NCBI RefSeq assembly: GCF_902686445.1 | Contig: NC_062218.1 | Location: 136,945,607 to 137,009,606 of the forward strand | Origin: Sciurus carolinensis | Taxonomy: Eukaryota; Chordata; Mammalia; Rodentia; Sciuridae | Length of the DNA: 64,000 nt | Direction: 5' to 3' | In this document: positions 25,873 through 35,554 of the stretch, in pieces | Layout of the letters: each line of letters opens with the position of its first letter | How positions within the stretch are numbered: the first letter of the stretch is position 1 | Notes under the pieces: generated by a model | Told to the model about the DNA's origin: nothing | Database searches by the model: none | Seen by the model: the letters and a program-made list of their open reading frames with translations, nothing else | Translations under genes and position numbers: made by a program

Positions 25873-26799
25873 TGCAGGTGCCCTTTGCCCTCTAGCAGGT
25901 GGTGACATCCAGCAGTGAATGTCTCTCTGCAGGGACAAGTCCTAGTGCCTCAGTCATGAGTCATGTGGCTAGACTCATTCTTGGAGGGGAAGAAAATGGG
26001 CTGTTTCTGACCACCTCTATCATTGCCAGCACCATCAACTGCCACCACCACCACGGTTAGACATCACCGTCACATCACCCCATTACCCTACCTCTACTCC
26101 ATTACCACAAGTGCCTCTGCCTCTATTCCTGGGCCCCACCCATGCCATCATTCCCTTGACCCCTTCCTGCACCCCCTGCCACCACTACCCACACCCCCAC
26201 CACCTCCCTCTTAATGGAACACTGTTGGGACTTGGTTCTTCATGTTGCCCCAGCATCTGACAGCATCTGGCTCAGGTTCCAGGACAGACGTGGAGCAACT
26301 TCCCCACAAGGACGATGCCCTGATGATTCTTGGCAGAGGCGCAGCAGGTACCCAAGATTGCAAGGCAGGGGGCTTCCCGTGGGGTAGAAGGCAGGCATGC
26401 TCCAGCTGTCTTCAAGGTGCCTTCTGGATGCATTTAGAACTGAAGTTTCTGCTGACGTAGGCAGATGCTGCAAATGTCAGGAGGGCCAGGCTGGGGCTGG
26501 GACAGGGAGGGAGTGGTGACTCTGGTGAGTGTCTGGTCTGGAAACAGTCACCCACTGATTTGTGCAGTAAGAGCAAAGTTGGGGTCAGCTCCAAACTGCC
26601 ATGATGGAAATACCAGGTTGTTCTTGTCTCTGTTTCTCCCCAGCAGTACAAATGAAGCTTCAGAAAACCGGAGCCTGGCTGTGTGGAGCCCACGTGGCTC
26701 TGACATGTTCCTCGTTCATTTAGCCTCCCGTGCCCAGAGCACCTGACTCAGAGCCTCACTCGTTAGAGCAGTGAGCTCACCCGGAGGGGCTTGGGCATC

Positions 26800-26818
26800 G
26801 TTGCTAAGCCGTAGCAAC
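26800..26818. repeat. Perfect 7-bp inverted repeat resembling RFX half-sites
   Basis: GTTGCTA (26800-26806) and TAGCAAC (26812-26818) are exact reverse complements around AGCCG. Each arm resembles the RFX X-box half-site GTTGCCA. The 5-base spacer is longer than in a standard X-box, so binding is not implied. Confidence 0.6.
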
Positions 26819-27218
26819 ATGTAGCTCAGAAAGGACAAATAAATTAAACTCGACAAGAGTTCCTTTTAAAGTAGTCTGAATGACCTAATGAAACACAGCC
26901 TTTACAAATCAAACGCATTTTCTAATGCAGAGGTGGAATTGTTAAATTTCACAAATTTTCACTTGATAATTGTCCAGTTATAATTTTTAAAGTTAACACT
27001 CTCTTCTTTGTCTACGCTCGGTCCCTACATGACATCATCTAGTCTCAAGACTTTGAAAGTTTCCAAGTCTATTTTTCCACTCCACCCCATTCTCCTGAAC
27101 TCCAGGCTCACACGGCCAACTGCCCTTGATTTTCCCTTCGTGGACACCTAGCAGGCATCTCATTCTTCAGGTAGTTGGGGCAAATCTTCTGATTTTCCTC
27201 CCAATCTTAGTCTTGTCC

Positions 27219-27954
27219 CATTTTTTTTTTTTTTCTTTTTTGGAGAATATCTGAAAGGACCCAGAAAACCACTCCGGACAGGGGAACTCACACAAGAGAT
27301 TTTATTAAGTAGAATGTCTGCCCTTAAGGGGGAGAGAGAGAGAGGGTGGGAGAGAGAGAGTGAGAGGGGTGGGGGGAGAGAGTGAATGGTGGAGCTATTC
27401 TTTTTTCTTTTTTATTTTTTTTTGTCTCACAGCAAGTTTTAATCAGCAGGACCAATTGCAATATTTTAGGTGCTCAGTAACATGCATTATTGTCCAATAA
27501 GAATATATAATCTTAACCCTGTCCAACCTGCATAGGAATGCCAAACATCTTTTTTTAATTTTTTTTTACAGACTGCATTTTGATTCACTGTACATAAATG
27601 GGGTACATCTTTTCGTTTCTAGATTCACACCATTCGTGTAATCATACATAGGGTAATGAGGTCTGTCCCATTCCACCATCTTTCATACCCCTCCCTCCTC
27701 CCTCTCATTTCCCTCTGCGTAATCTAAAATTCCTCCCAAAACACCAAAGGCCAAATGTTTTCCCTGATAAGTGGAGCTATTCTTAAGTAGTGGGAGTTCA
27801 CAGGTTAATCGAACCAAGGACTGACAGGGAAGTTAACAATCTACATTGTAAAATGGTGTGTGTGGGGGGCACAGAATCAGGGGAGAAATGGCTGCAGCCT
27901 TGTTCCCTGAATAGCACACAGCATCCTCCTGGTTATTCAGCCAAAAATCTAGTC
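27219..27954 (-). mobile_element. LTR-like retroelement, antisense, with poly-T at its left edge
   Basis: Read on the minus strand it has an AATAAA (27301-27306) followed by CTCTTGTGTGAGTTCCCCTG and TTCTGGGTCCTTTCAG, the layout of a retroviral R/U5. A CT-rich tract (+ strand GA-rich, 27329-27376) precedes the signal. A poly-T block (27221-27242) sits beyond the U5 side. The flanks AATCTTAGTCTT and AATCTAGTCTT are similar. The element interrupts the L2 and was later hit by the L1 at 27403-27770. Family unknown; no coding region is present. Confidence 0.5.
27403..27770 (-). mobile_element. 5'-truncated L1, antisense, with probable 3' transduction
   Basis: GTGGAGCTATTCTT occurs exactly at 27389-27402 and 27771-27784, a 14-bp target duplication. 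The right part (about 27555-27770) is the reverse complement of the L1 3' UTR also seen at 63444-63682 (shared GAATCAAAATGCAGTCTGTAA). It ends in an A-rich run (27552-27571). About 130 bases of non-L1 sequence (27425-27551) follow, then a second A-rich tail (27403-27424). On the minus strand an ATTAAA lies about 14 bases before that second tail. This is the structure expected when an L1 transcript reads through its own signal. Confidence 0.8.
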
Positions 27955-28181
27955 TTTTTTTTTTTTTTTTTTTTTGGTACTGAGGTTTGAACCCAGGGCC
28001 ACTTAACCACTGCACCACATCCCCAGTGTTTTTCTGTATTTTATTTAGTGACAGGGTCTCATTGAGTTGCTTAGGGCCTTGCTAAGTTGCTGAGACTGGT
28101 TTTGAATTCACGATCCTCCTGCCTCAGCCTCTTGAGCCTTTGGGATTACAGGAATTACAGGCATGCACCTCTGCACCCGGC
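27955..28181 (-). mobile_element. B1-dID composite SINE, antisense
   Basis: Poly-T (27955-27975) leads into GGTACTGAGGTTTGAACCCAG and CACATCCCCAG (ID-like half). GATCCTCCTGCCTCAGCCTC and GGGATTACAGGAATTACAGG (7SL/B1 half) follow, ending at CCCGGC. The fused architecture is typical of squirrel genomes. ATTACAG is duplicated at its B1 end. It lies at the junction of the LTR-like block and the right L2 piece. Confidence 0.93.
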
Positions 28182-28855
28182 TCTCTTTCCCACGCACCTT
28201 TGCCCACATTACTAGCAAGCCCTGCATAAATGTCTCCCAAGCCCTTCCCTCCCCCACCCCAGGTTCCACCCTGGTCCGGGCCACCAGCATCTTTTACTGT
28301 GACAACTTCACTGGCCTCTGCCACTGGTCCCTCTGCCTCCCCTCTTGCCACATTTCAGTCATTCCTCCACCCAGCAGCAAGAACGCGTCTGTAAGACATC
28401 ATACTCTACCACTCTCTGCTCCAACTCCACCAGGAGTCTGTCACCACACTCAGGATGCACTCCGAGCTCCCCACACAGCCCTGAAGGCTCCGTCCCTGGC
28501 TCACCCTCTAGCCTTGTCTTCAGCCACCCCCTCCCCTGAACTCCAAATTCACTCCCACTCCCAGGGACTTGCAGCTCCGTTCCCTCACTCCACACATGAC
28601 CCTGCAGGAAGTCCACCTCCTCCAAGGTCCCTCCCTGATCACTCTATCTACATAGCACCTTCCCCTCCACTCCTCATCTCCATTTCCAGTTTTCTTTTTC
28701 TTCATGACACTTATCTCTTCCTATCTGTCTCCCCCACTCAATGTAAGCCTCATAAAGTCAGGGGGTCTGTATTTATTATTCACTGATCTATCTGTAGCAC
28801 ATGAATGGGGCCTAGCACACAGTCGTGCCCAAAAGTTATTTGAATGAATGACGGA

Positions 28856-30194
28856 GTCAGCATAATGCCCACACACAGGACCTCACAGCGCTTTCTCCCC
28901 ATCTTTGTGCCCTCTGTGCCATCACTTTAGATGACAGCATGGGCCCACTAAGAGCAGCATTTAGGAACCATTTCTAAAGAGAACACATCAATGTCAGAAA
29001 TGTCTCCATTTTCGGGACTAGCCTGCGGGAGTTACCCACAGTTGGGGCCAATGTCCTCATAGGATAAGGGCATTCTACCAAGAGGGCAGGTGGAGAGCTC
29101 AGGAAACAGGGGAACTGAGTCCTCTATGCACACCTATCTAGCCTGTGATCATGCAAGAGGTGAGCAGGCTGGAGATTCTCCCTGCCTGTGGCACAGCCAG
29201 GACTGGCTACACAGGGGCCCACTGTAGAGGAAAATTGTGTGGCCCTAATTAGGGGTAAGGAAGTCAACCTCACTGTCCCTTGGGCTCATTGCCAATGGGC
29301 AACACCAAGGGCTTGCAACGCCCATGCCAGGACGTCAGGAGACTAACTTGAAGATGACCTGAGGCCCCACCAGTGTGCATGGTACTACCAGCCTGGGCAG
29401 AGACAGTGCCACCTTGACCCCCTGCGATGCCTACTGGTGTAGTCCCACCACTGTCCTGCCCATGCTCCACCCAGGCCCCTGCCAGGGCAATGGCAGAATG
29501 CAGCCCTCTTTCCTGACGTGACAGATTAATTGATGCCCAAGGTGGAGGGCAGCAGGGATGAGTGGGGCGGGTCACCAGGGCCCTGAGAGGAGCGAAATAG
29601 GCAGACAGCCAACCTGGGAGGTGAGAAGGCAGCGAGGATCAGGACTGCGCATGAGCTGAGGCTCCAAGCCCCTGGCACACTCTCCTCTATCCCACCAGGC
29701 TTCTCTTATAAAACACAAATTCAAACAGAATTAGTAAGGCTTTCAAGACAACAACCTCAGGGCATGAAACCTCAGGCACATGGCTCTTTTGAGCACAGAG
29801 GCCTTGAATTACTGAACCAGCCACGCACCTGTGAGCCAGCCCTGGCTGAAGTCCCAGAACAGGGAGGGTCAGTCAGCATTGCTCGGTGACCCTCACTGGC
29901 TTTAGAAGCGCCTCAGCAACTGAGCAACTCTGGCCCACGTCAGGCTCCACTGTCCTCTTGTTCCCACTGCTGTGGTGGCACCATTATTTAAAATCAGAGA
30001 ATTTGCACAGGACCCCCCATTGGCCCTCAAACCTAGAGTGGATCAGAGCCCGTCAGCAAGCCTGAGCAGATGTAAAGCCCTGACCCGGAGGACTGGTTAG
30101 GATGCGGGAGGAAGAGATACGATTCCTTGAATTTCCCTTTGTGATGATTAATCTGAAGAATGTTATGAAAGAAAGTAAAACCCAACTGAATTAT
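28856..30194. other. FSTL4: Unassigned intron sequence
   Basis: GC-moderate unique sequence with no supported gene. The 101-codon minus frame at 29270-29575 has no recognisable motif. Confidence 0.4.
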
Positions 30195-30733
30195 TCTAAA
30201 ATTAAAGCGTCATTTATACACAATGAAATACATAAATCTTTGTCAGTGGTTTTCTAGTGTCTACACCATCACTCCAATCATAATATAGAGCATTTTTTAT
30301 CCCCCTAGAGCCTATCTCTTTCCAGTCATTCTGTTATCCTAGATTAGGCCCAGCTTTTTTCTTCTTTTTTTACAGTGCTGGGGTTGGAACCCAGGGCCTT
30401 GCATATACTCAGCAAGTGCTGTGCCCCTGAGCTACACCCCAGCCCTACACTTAGCTGTTCCCGAACTTTACATAAATGGAACCACACAGAAGTATTTTGT
30501 GTCTTACCGCTTTCACTCAACATAACATTTCTGAGTTGTGTCAATATAGTTGGGTTTGTTTCTGTTTATTGCTGAGTAATATTTCATTGTGTGACTGTAT
30601 CACAGTTTGTGGAGTGATTCCTGTTGATATACTTTAGGTCTGTTTCCATTTGGGACTGCTATGCATAAAATTCCTCTGAATATTTTAGTGCATGTCTTTC
30701 TGTGGACATTTCTCTTGGAGAAATAACCATGGG
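30195..30733 (-). mobile_element. Old L1 fragment, antisense
   Basis: Sequence outside the ID insert reads like antisense L1 3' region: TCAGTGGTTTTCTAGTGTC, ACATAAATGGAACCACACAG, GTTTGTGGAGTGATTCC, GTCTGTTTCCATTTGGGACTG and GTGGACATTTCTCTTGGAGAAATA. The sequence is decayed. It abuts the MaLR LTR at 30734, beyond which the L1 sequence is in the opposite orientation. Confidence 0.55.
30355..30445 (-). mobile_element. ID-type SINE, antisense
   Basis: A T-rich tail is followed by GTGCTGGGGTTGGAACCCAG and GAGCTACACCCCAGCCC, the reverse complement of a tRNA-derived SINE. It is more diverged than the copies at 24719 or 45421. No exact target duplication can be read. It interrupts the antisense L1. 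Confidence 0.8.
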
Positions 30734-30892
30734 TGGTTTTATGGTTTAGCTAAGAGGTGTACCCCAAAAGTTCATGCATGAGACAATGCAAATTAACTGC
30801 GTGGCAACTGTAGGCAGGTGGGGTGTGACTGGAGGAGGTGGGTCAATATTGGTGTGCCGTTGGGGTTTATATTTTGTCCATGGTAAGGGGAC

Positions 30893-30949
<57 letters not shown>

Positions 30950-31204
30950 CCCTCCCTCTCTCTCTTCTCTCTCCTCTCTCTCCTCTCTCTCTCTCCCTCC
31001 CTCCTTCCTGGTGCCATGTCTTCAGCTGCTTTGCTCTGCCGTATGCTTCTGCCCTGATGTTCTGCCTCACTGTAAGCCTTGAGGAATGGAGTCGGCCATC
31101 TATGAATTGAGACCTCTGAAACCACGAGACCCCAAATAAACTTTTTCTTCTTTAATTGTTTTTGTCAGGTGTTTGGTCACCGCAGTGAAAAAGCTGAGTA
31201 AAAC
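30734..31204 (+). mobile_element. MaLR-type LTR, sense, carrying a (CT)n expansion
   Basis: It starts TGGTTTTATGGTTTAGC and includes CCCCAAAAGTTCATGCATGAG, GGTGCCATGTCTTCAGCTG, CTATGAATTGAGACCTCTGAAACC and CCCAAATAAACTTTTTC. It ends GAAAAAGCTGAGTAAAAC. An AATAAA (about 31134-31139) in sense orientation could act as a polyadenylation signal inside FSTL4. The CT tract at 30894 expanded within it. Confidence 0.7.
30894..31005 (+). repeat. (TC)n microsatellite grading into polypyrimidine
   Basis: Pure TC dinucleotide runs from 30894 to 30948, then CCCCCCTCCCTCTC-type imperfect pyrimidine sequence continues to about 31005. It lies within the LTR. The overlapping long frames on both strands (SLSLS and ERERE repeats) are artefacts of this repeat. 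Confidence 0.95.
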
Positions 31205-31880
31205 GGGGCAGATAAGCACACAAAAAAGATATTCATGATCAAAGGTCATGAGGAAATACTGATTAAAACCACAACAACCTTCTACTATACACCTATTAAA
31301 ATGGGTAAAATTTAATAGACTAACCTAGCAAGTGTTGGCAAAGATATGAGCATTTATATTCTGCTGATGGGAAAGTAAAATGGTACAACCACTTGCGAAA
31401 GCTGTTTGACAGTTTCCTCAAAAAGTAAATAGACGGCTACCAAATGATATAACCATTCTATTCCTAAGTATTTACCCTAGAGATATTAAAGCATAGGTCC
31501 ATACATGAATATTCACAGCAACTTCATTCAAAATTGTAAATTGTTAGAAACAACCCTAGTGTCCACTAGCAATCAAATGAACGTAGCGTATCCACACAGC
31601 AGAATGCACCCAGCCCTGAAAATGAATGAACTGCTGACACGTGGCCAACTTTGGTGAAGCTAAAAAATCTATTAATTTACCTGCAACATGAACGAATCTC
31701 AAAATAATTATGGGGGCTGGGGAGATAGCTCAGTCGGTAGAGTGCTTGCCTTGTAAGCACAAGGCCCTGGGTTCGATCCCCAGCACCAAAAAATAATAAT
31801 AATAATAATTATGCAGAGTAAAACCAGTCAGACAAAATGAGTATGTGTTATATGGTTTCATTTATATAAGTACAGTTTAT
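31205..31880 (+). mobile_element. L1 ORF2 end/3' region, sense, split by an ID SINE
   Basis: ACTGATTAAAACCACAACAA, TACACCTATTAAAATGGGTAAAATTT, GTTTGACAGTTTCCTCAAAA, CATACATGAATATTCACAGCAACTTCATT and AACAACCCTAGTGTCCACTAG follow L1 order. After the ID (31713-31803) the L1 resumes with GCAGAGTAAAACCAGTCAG. Confidence 0.7.
31713..31803 (+). mobile_element. ID-type SINE with 10-bp target duplication and AAT-repeat tail
   Basis: It begins GGGGCTGGGGAGATAGCTCAG and contains the B box GGTTCGATCCC. It ends CAGCACC plus A-rich (AAT)n. AATAATTATG occurs at 31703-31712 and 31804-31813. The AAT tail may have been seeded by the TSD itself, making the exact right edge ambiguous by three-base steps. Confidence 0.92.
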
Positions 31881-31929
31881 TGCAAGTCAATTACACTTCA
31901 ACAAAGCTGTTCTTTAAAATGTTCAATGA

Positions 31930-32312
31930 CCATATGGTATAAATCTATTCCTAGATGCTCTCATTGATCTCTTTCTCTTTACTCAAGCACCACATGGTCT
32001 TAGTAATTCCTAGAGTTAAAGTAACATTAGTTCTCCAAATTTGTTCTTTCTCAAGATTGTTTTTTATATTCAATACAAATTTTATTTCCACAGGCATCTC
32101 CATATATATCTTAGAATTAACTTGTCAGTTTTTTTCAGAAAATCTGGTTGTATCATGATTGAAACTGTGTTAAATCTACACATATTTTAGGAATCATTGG
32201 TGTCTTAAACATACTGAATCTTCTAATCCATGATTACATTTGACAGGCTTCAAATTTTCCACTGTATTTAATTTTCACAAAATTTTTCATTGCATTTAAT
32301 TTGTCAAATGTA
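31930..32312 (-). mobile_element. L1 ORF2 fragment, antisense
   Basis: TTATATTCAATACAAATTTTATTTCC, CTTAGAATTAACTTGTCAG, GATTGAAACTGTGTTAAATCTAC, TGAATCTTCTAATCCATGA and CAAAATTTTTCATTGCATTTAAT follow the common antisense L1M ORF2 order. It seems to continue after 32790 (CTTTTACTCCTGATTTTGTTAATTT), so the sense L1 between them is an insertion. Confidence 0.55.
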
Positions 32313-32314
32313 TT

Positions 32315-32792
32315 AACCCACTCCTCAGTTTATACCCAAAGGATTTAAAAATCACACAGTCACATCAATGTTTATAGCAGCTCAACTCATAATAGTTAAA
32401 CTATGGAACCAACCCAAGTGCCCTTCACCAGATGAATGGATAAAGAAAATATGGTGTGTATATATATATATATATACATACATATATATATGGCTTATAT
32501 ATAAAATATGGTTTTATATATATATATATAATGGGATATTATTCAGCTTTAAAGAAGAATGAAATTATGGCATTGACTGGTAAATGGATGGAGATGGAGA
32601 ATATCATGCTAAGTGAAATAAGCCAAATCCAAAAACACAAAGGCTGAATGTTCTCTTTGATATGCGGATGCTAATTCACAATGAGGGGTGCATAGGGAGG
32701 GATAGAGTTACTTTATATTAGGTAGAGGAAAAGGAAGGGGAGGGGGAGGGGGCAGGAATGATAGTAGAGTGAAATAGACCTTATTATCTCTA
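32315..32792 (+). mobile_element. L1 ORF2 end plus start of 3' UTR, sense
   Basis: CAGTTTATACCCAAAGGATT, GTTTATAGCAGCTCAACTCATAATAG, GGAACCAACCCAAGTGCC, GGATATTATTCAGCTTTAAAG, ATGCTAAGTGAAATAAGCCA and GCTGAATGTTCTC are the L1 3' coding end. The following G-rich tract and GATAGTAGAGTGAAATAGACC align with the 3' UTR of the copy at 63444. The copy stops short of the usual 3' end. An AT microsatellite (32458-32530) expanded inside. Confidence 0.8.
32458..32530 (+). repeat. Interrupted (TA)n repeat inside L1
   Basis: Several TA runs are broken by ACATACA and GGCTTATATATAAAATATGG. It gives the 'YIYIYI' frames on the + strand, which are not coding. Confidence 0.9.
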
Positions 32793-32825
32793 TCAGTATT
32801 CCTTCTTTTACTCCTGATTTTGTTA

Positions 32826-32828
<3 letters not shown>

Positions 32829-32866
<38 letters not shown>
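32829..32866 (+). repeat. (TA)19 microsatellite
   Basis: There are 38 uninterrupted bases of TA. It is followed by GATATGGATAGAGATAGAGATA, a weak GATA-type repeat to about 32895. Confidence 0.97.
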
Positions 32867-32870
<4 letters not shown>

Positions 32871-33059
32871 TGATATGGATAGAGATAGAGATATGTCAGT
32901 TTAATTAAAGGCTTGTCCTCTGGAATTTGGTTCACTTAGATATATATTCCTTCATTACTATCTATTGCTTTTAAAAAGATATGATTTTTATCTGATATTT
33001 TCTTATTATTAAATTGGGAACAACAAGACTTTGCAAACTTCTACATCCTAGCTAGAAAT

Positions 33060-34330
33060 AGATTTATGTCTATGAAATATTAGATAACCTACTTTGTTTC
33101 AGCATTTTCAGTATTACAGGAAAATTGCAAGAACAGTACAAAGAATTTCCATTAATCATTCACCCAAAGATACCACCCAAGTGTTGCCAACTGTGCTAAC
33201 ATGTCCTTCATAGAAAGAAAATTCAAACCTGAGGACCCCTTGCACTTAGTTGTCACCATCCTTCCCACACTTCAATCTAGAACAGTTTTTGAGTCTTTCC
33301 TGGACCTTCACGCCCTCCACATTTTTTAGGATACATGCCATTTATTTCATTAATGTTCCTTAATTTGAATTTGTCTGTTCCTTAATTTGATGTTTCCCTG
33401 TGACCGCAACAAGATGATGAATATGGGCAAGGATATTACTCGAGTAACAATGGGCTCTCCTTCCTGCAAACCAGTAAGTAGGAATTGATGCCCACACGTG
33501 CCATCGATAGTAATGTTACCTTTGATCACTTGAATATGGTGACAGCTGCCCATTTTCTCCACTGCAAAATTGCCCTATTTGCCTTTAAAATTAACAAATG
33601 TTTTGTGATGATGTACTTTGAGATTATGTAAATACTCCTTTGTTTTCTCTTACCATCACCCACTAATTTTAGCAAGTATTAATGCTAAATTAACTAATGT
33701 TTTTGCCCTATTCTTTCTCTCCTTAACATATATACAATCCAATTAACATACATGTAATACCATTGGTTGTATGTTAGTTAATATACATATAATATTTTGC
33801 CTGAATCAATTAATACTATGGTGCTCACCAGATGAAAGTTTTCTAATTCCATCATTTAGTCTACATTTACTTATTGAAATGCTACCATTAAAAAAGTCTT
33901 GGGCCTTTCCCATTTATTTGTTCACTTTTTAAAATCAGTGTGGACTCATGGATTCCATAAACAGAGAGTCATTCTCTGTAACTCTCATCACTTATGCTTA
34001 AAATGCCCCAGATTTGACCAGTAGGACTTTCTTCAAACCCGTTCTATGTCCTTTGTTATGCAGCATTATTCTTTAAGTGCTTGCTTATTTTCCAGCACAG
34101 GATGTTCCAGGTTATTCTTATTCTTTCCCTACCTCTCCCTGGAATAAGCCGTTTCTTCGAAGAACCTTTAGTAGTAAATTCTATTTAGACATCGAGACTT
34201 GGAAGTTAAATATGCCCCTTGCTACTGGGGCTTTGCTACTTGCGGATCTTCTGAGAACTGCAATAAGAAACGTGTGTATATGCACACTCGTATAATACCA
34301 CCAGTGTCAATCATGTCAGTCCAACCACAG
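33060..34330. mobile_element. Old L1M 3' UTR-type sequence
   Basis: Blocks in order are GTATTACAGGAAAATTGCAAGA, CCATTTATTTCATTAATGTTCC, GGAATTGATGCCCACACGTG, TACCTTTGATCACTTGAATATGG, TCTCCACTGCAAAATTGCCC, TTGAGATTATGTAAATACTCC, CACTAATTTTAGCAAG, CAGCACAGGATGTTCCAGG and GCTACTGGGGCTTTGCTAC. This is a common mammalian L1M-associated segment. I am not certain of its orientation. Confidence 0.5.
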
Positions 34331-35554
34331 GGTTCATGCTAAGATTTCCCTCTTCTCTTATTTGTCACTCTCCTCTTCAGTGAGAAACCTAGCTCCCATT
34401 GTCCTCAATACATGTACTTATTGCTGGATCCCCCATATGTTAAATAATCAACTAACCCCCAGTAGGCTTCTGCCTCACTCTGCCACCTTCCTAGACCCTC
34501 ATCCCACCTTGCCACCACCTACCTATCTCAATTGCCTACCAAAACGCAGGTAGGACAGGTTCCCACATGGTCCCTTCCTTTTGGTGGCCTTGACTTGGTC
34601 ATTATCATGCCCTGCTACCTTCCTCTTCACTATGATATTTTAGAAGATAAAACATTGTTAGAATTTTCTCTCCTTGAAATAAAAAAAGCAAAAGTCATTT
34701 CTATGTTTTTATTTAGAGTTGCATATTATCATGATATATGCAATATGTTATAAGCATATTATCACAATATAAGCATGTTATCATGACTCTAAGATCATTT
34801 TGTTTGGGTTAATATGATTTGCCTAGGAAAATATTTTGATTTTTAATGTTATCTAATTTTGCTACTCTAAGTAAGATTGAGCCAATATTTACTGCAGAAT
34901 GGTTCTTTTTATGCTTTGGGTATAAATATGTCAATGAAAGTGAAGCCCCACTTTCTAATACTTCTGCCTCAGGAAATAGGACCAATCAGAACAAGTCTGT
35001 CCTGGTCAACCTGGACTAGAAACCAGATGACATTATAGAACAGAGGCCCCACTGCTGGGTCTTCCAGAGCATGGCACAGCCTCCTCAGAAGGTACTTCAA
35101 ACTCAACTCAGTCTTTGATTTCTTTGATCGGAAGTGTTCCAAAAGGGATCCGTCATTGACCTTCTGTTTGTTGCCAGCCACATTTGGATATTGAGGAAAA
35201 TACTCATGCTGAGGGCTCCTACTCAGGGTTTAGAGGTGGAAGATGGTGGCATAGGTTATTGGTGTTTGTTTCTTCTTTTCTCCTCTATATTTCATTATTA
35301 GGTTTCTTTTTGTTAAGCTCCTGGTGATGGTAGAATTTAGATTTGTTTTCAACATGCAAGTAGGCCCAGAAAAATTAAAATAGACCATCTGGCCATCACC
35401 TAGCCTTGCCCAGGCTCTCCTGGAGCAGGACCTGCTCCTGACCTCTGTTCAAAAGGCTGAAGAATAGTGTATTGGAAATAACACCCCTGCACCTTCTCAA
35501 AGTGCTTTCAAATTGTTAAATTCCATGTTTGAAAGTCACTGTCTGATTTCTGCC

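Larger units (their letters stand above)
24810..27009. other. FSTL4: Mostly unique intron sequence with a C-rich tract
   Basis: Two inverted repeats are listed separately. About 26023-26215 is C/CA-rich (ACCACC and CACCCCC runs), so the minus strand is G-rich. No gene is seen. Confidence 0.45.
27010..28855 (+). mobile_element. L2 LINE, interrupted by nested insertions
   Basis: The left piece (about 27010-27218) has CTCCTGAACTCCAGGCTCAC, CCAACTGCC and GGCATCTCATTC in L2 order. The right piece (about 28182-28855) has CAGGTTCCACCCTGGTCCGG, CCTCCAAGGTCCCTCCCTGA, CCCACTCAATGTAAGCCTCA, and ends GGGGCCTAGCACACAGTCGTG...GAATGAATG. Between them lie an LTR-like element, an L1 and a B1-dID. The 207-codon open frame at 28163-28786 is decayed L2 plus the B1 edge, not a gene. 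Confidence 0.75.

Noticed and set aside
28163..28786. 207-codon open frame, the longest in the window
   Set aside because: It begins in the B1-dID edge and runs through decayed L2. The proline/serine-rich translation reflects CT-rich LINE sequence and antisense frames are equally open.
30774..31125. SLSLSL / ERERER repeat frames
   Set aside because: Direct translation of the TC microsatellite on each strand.
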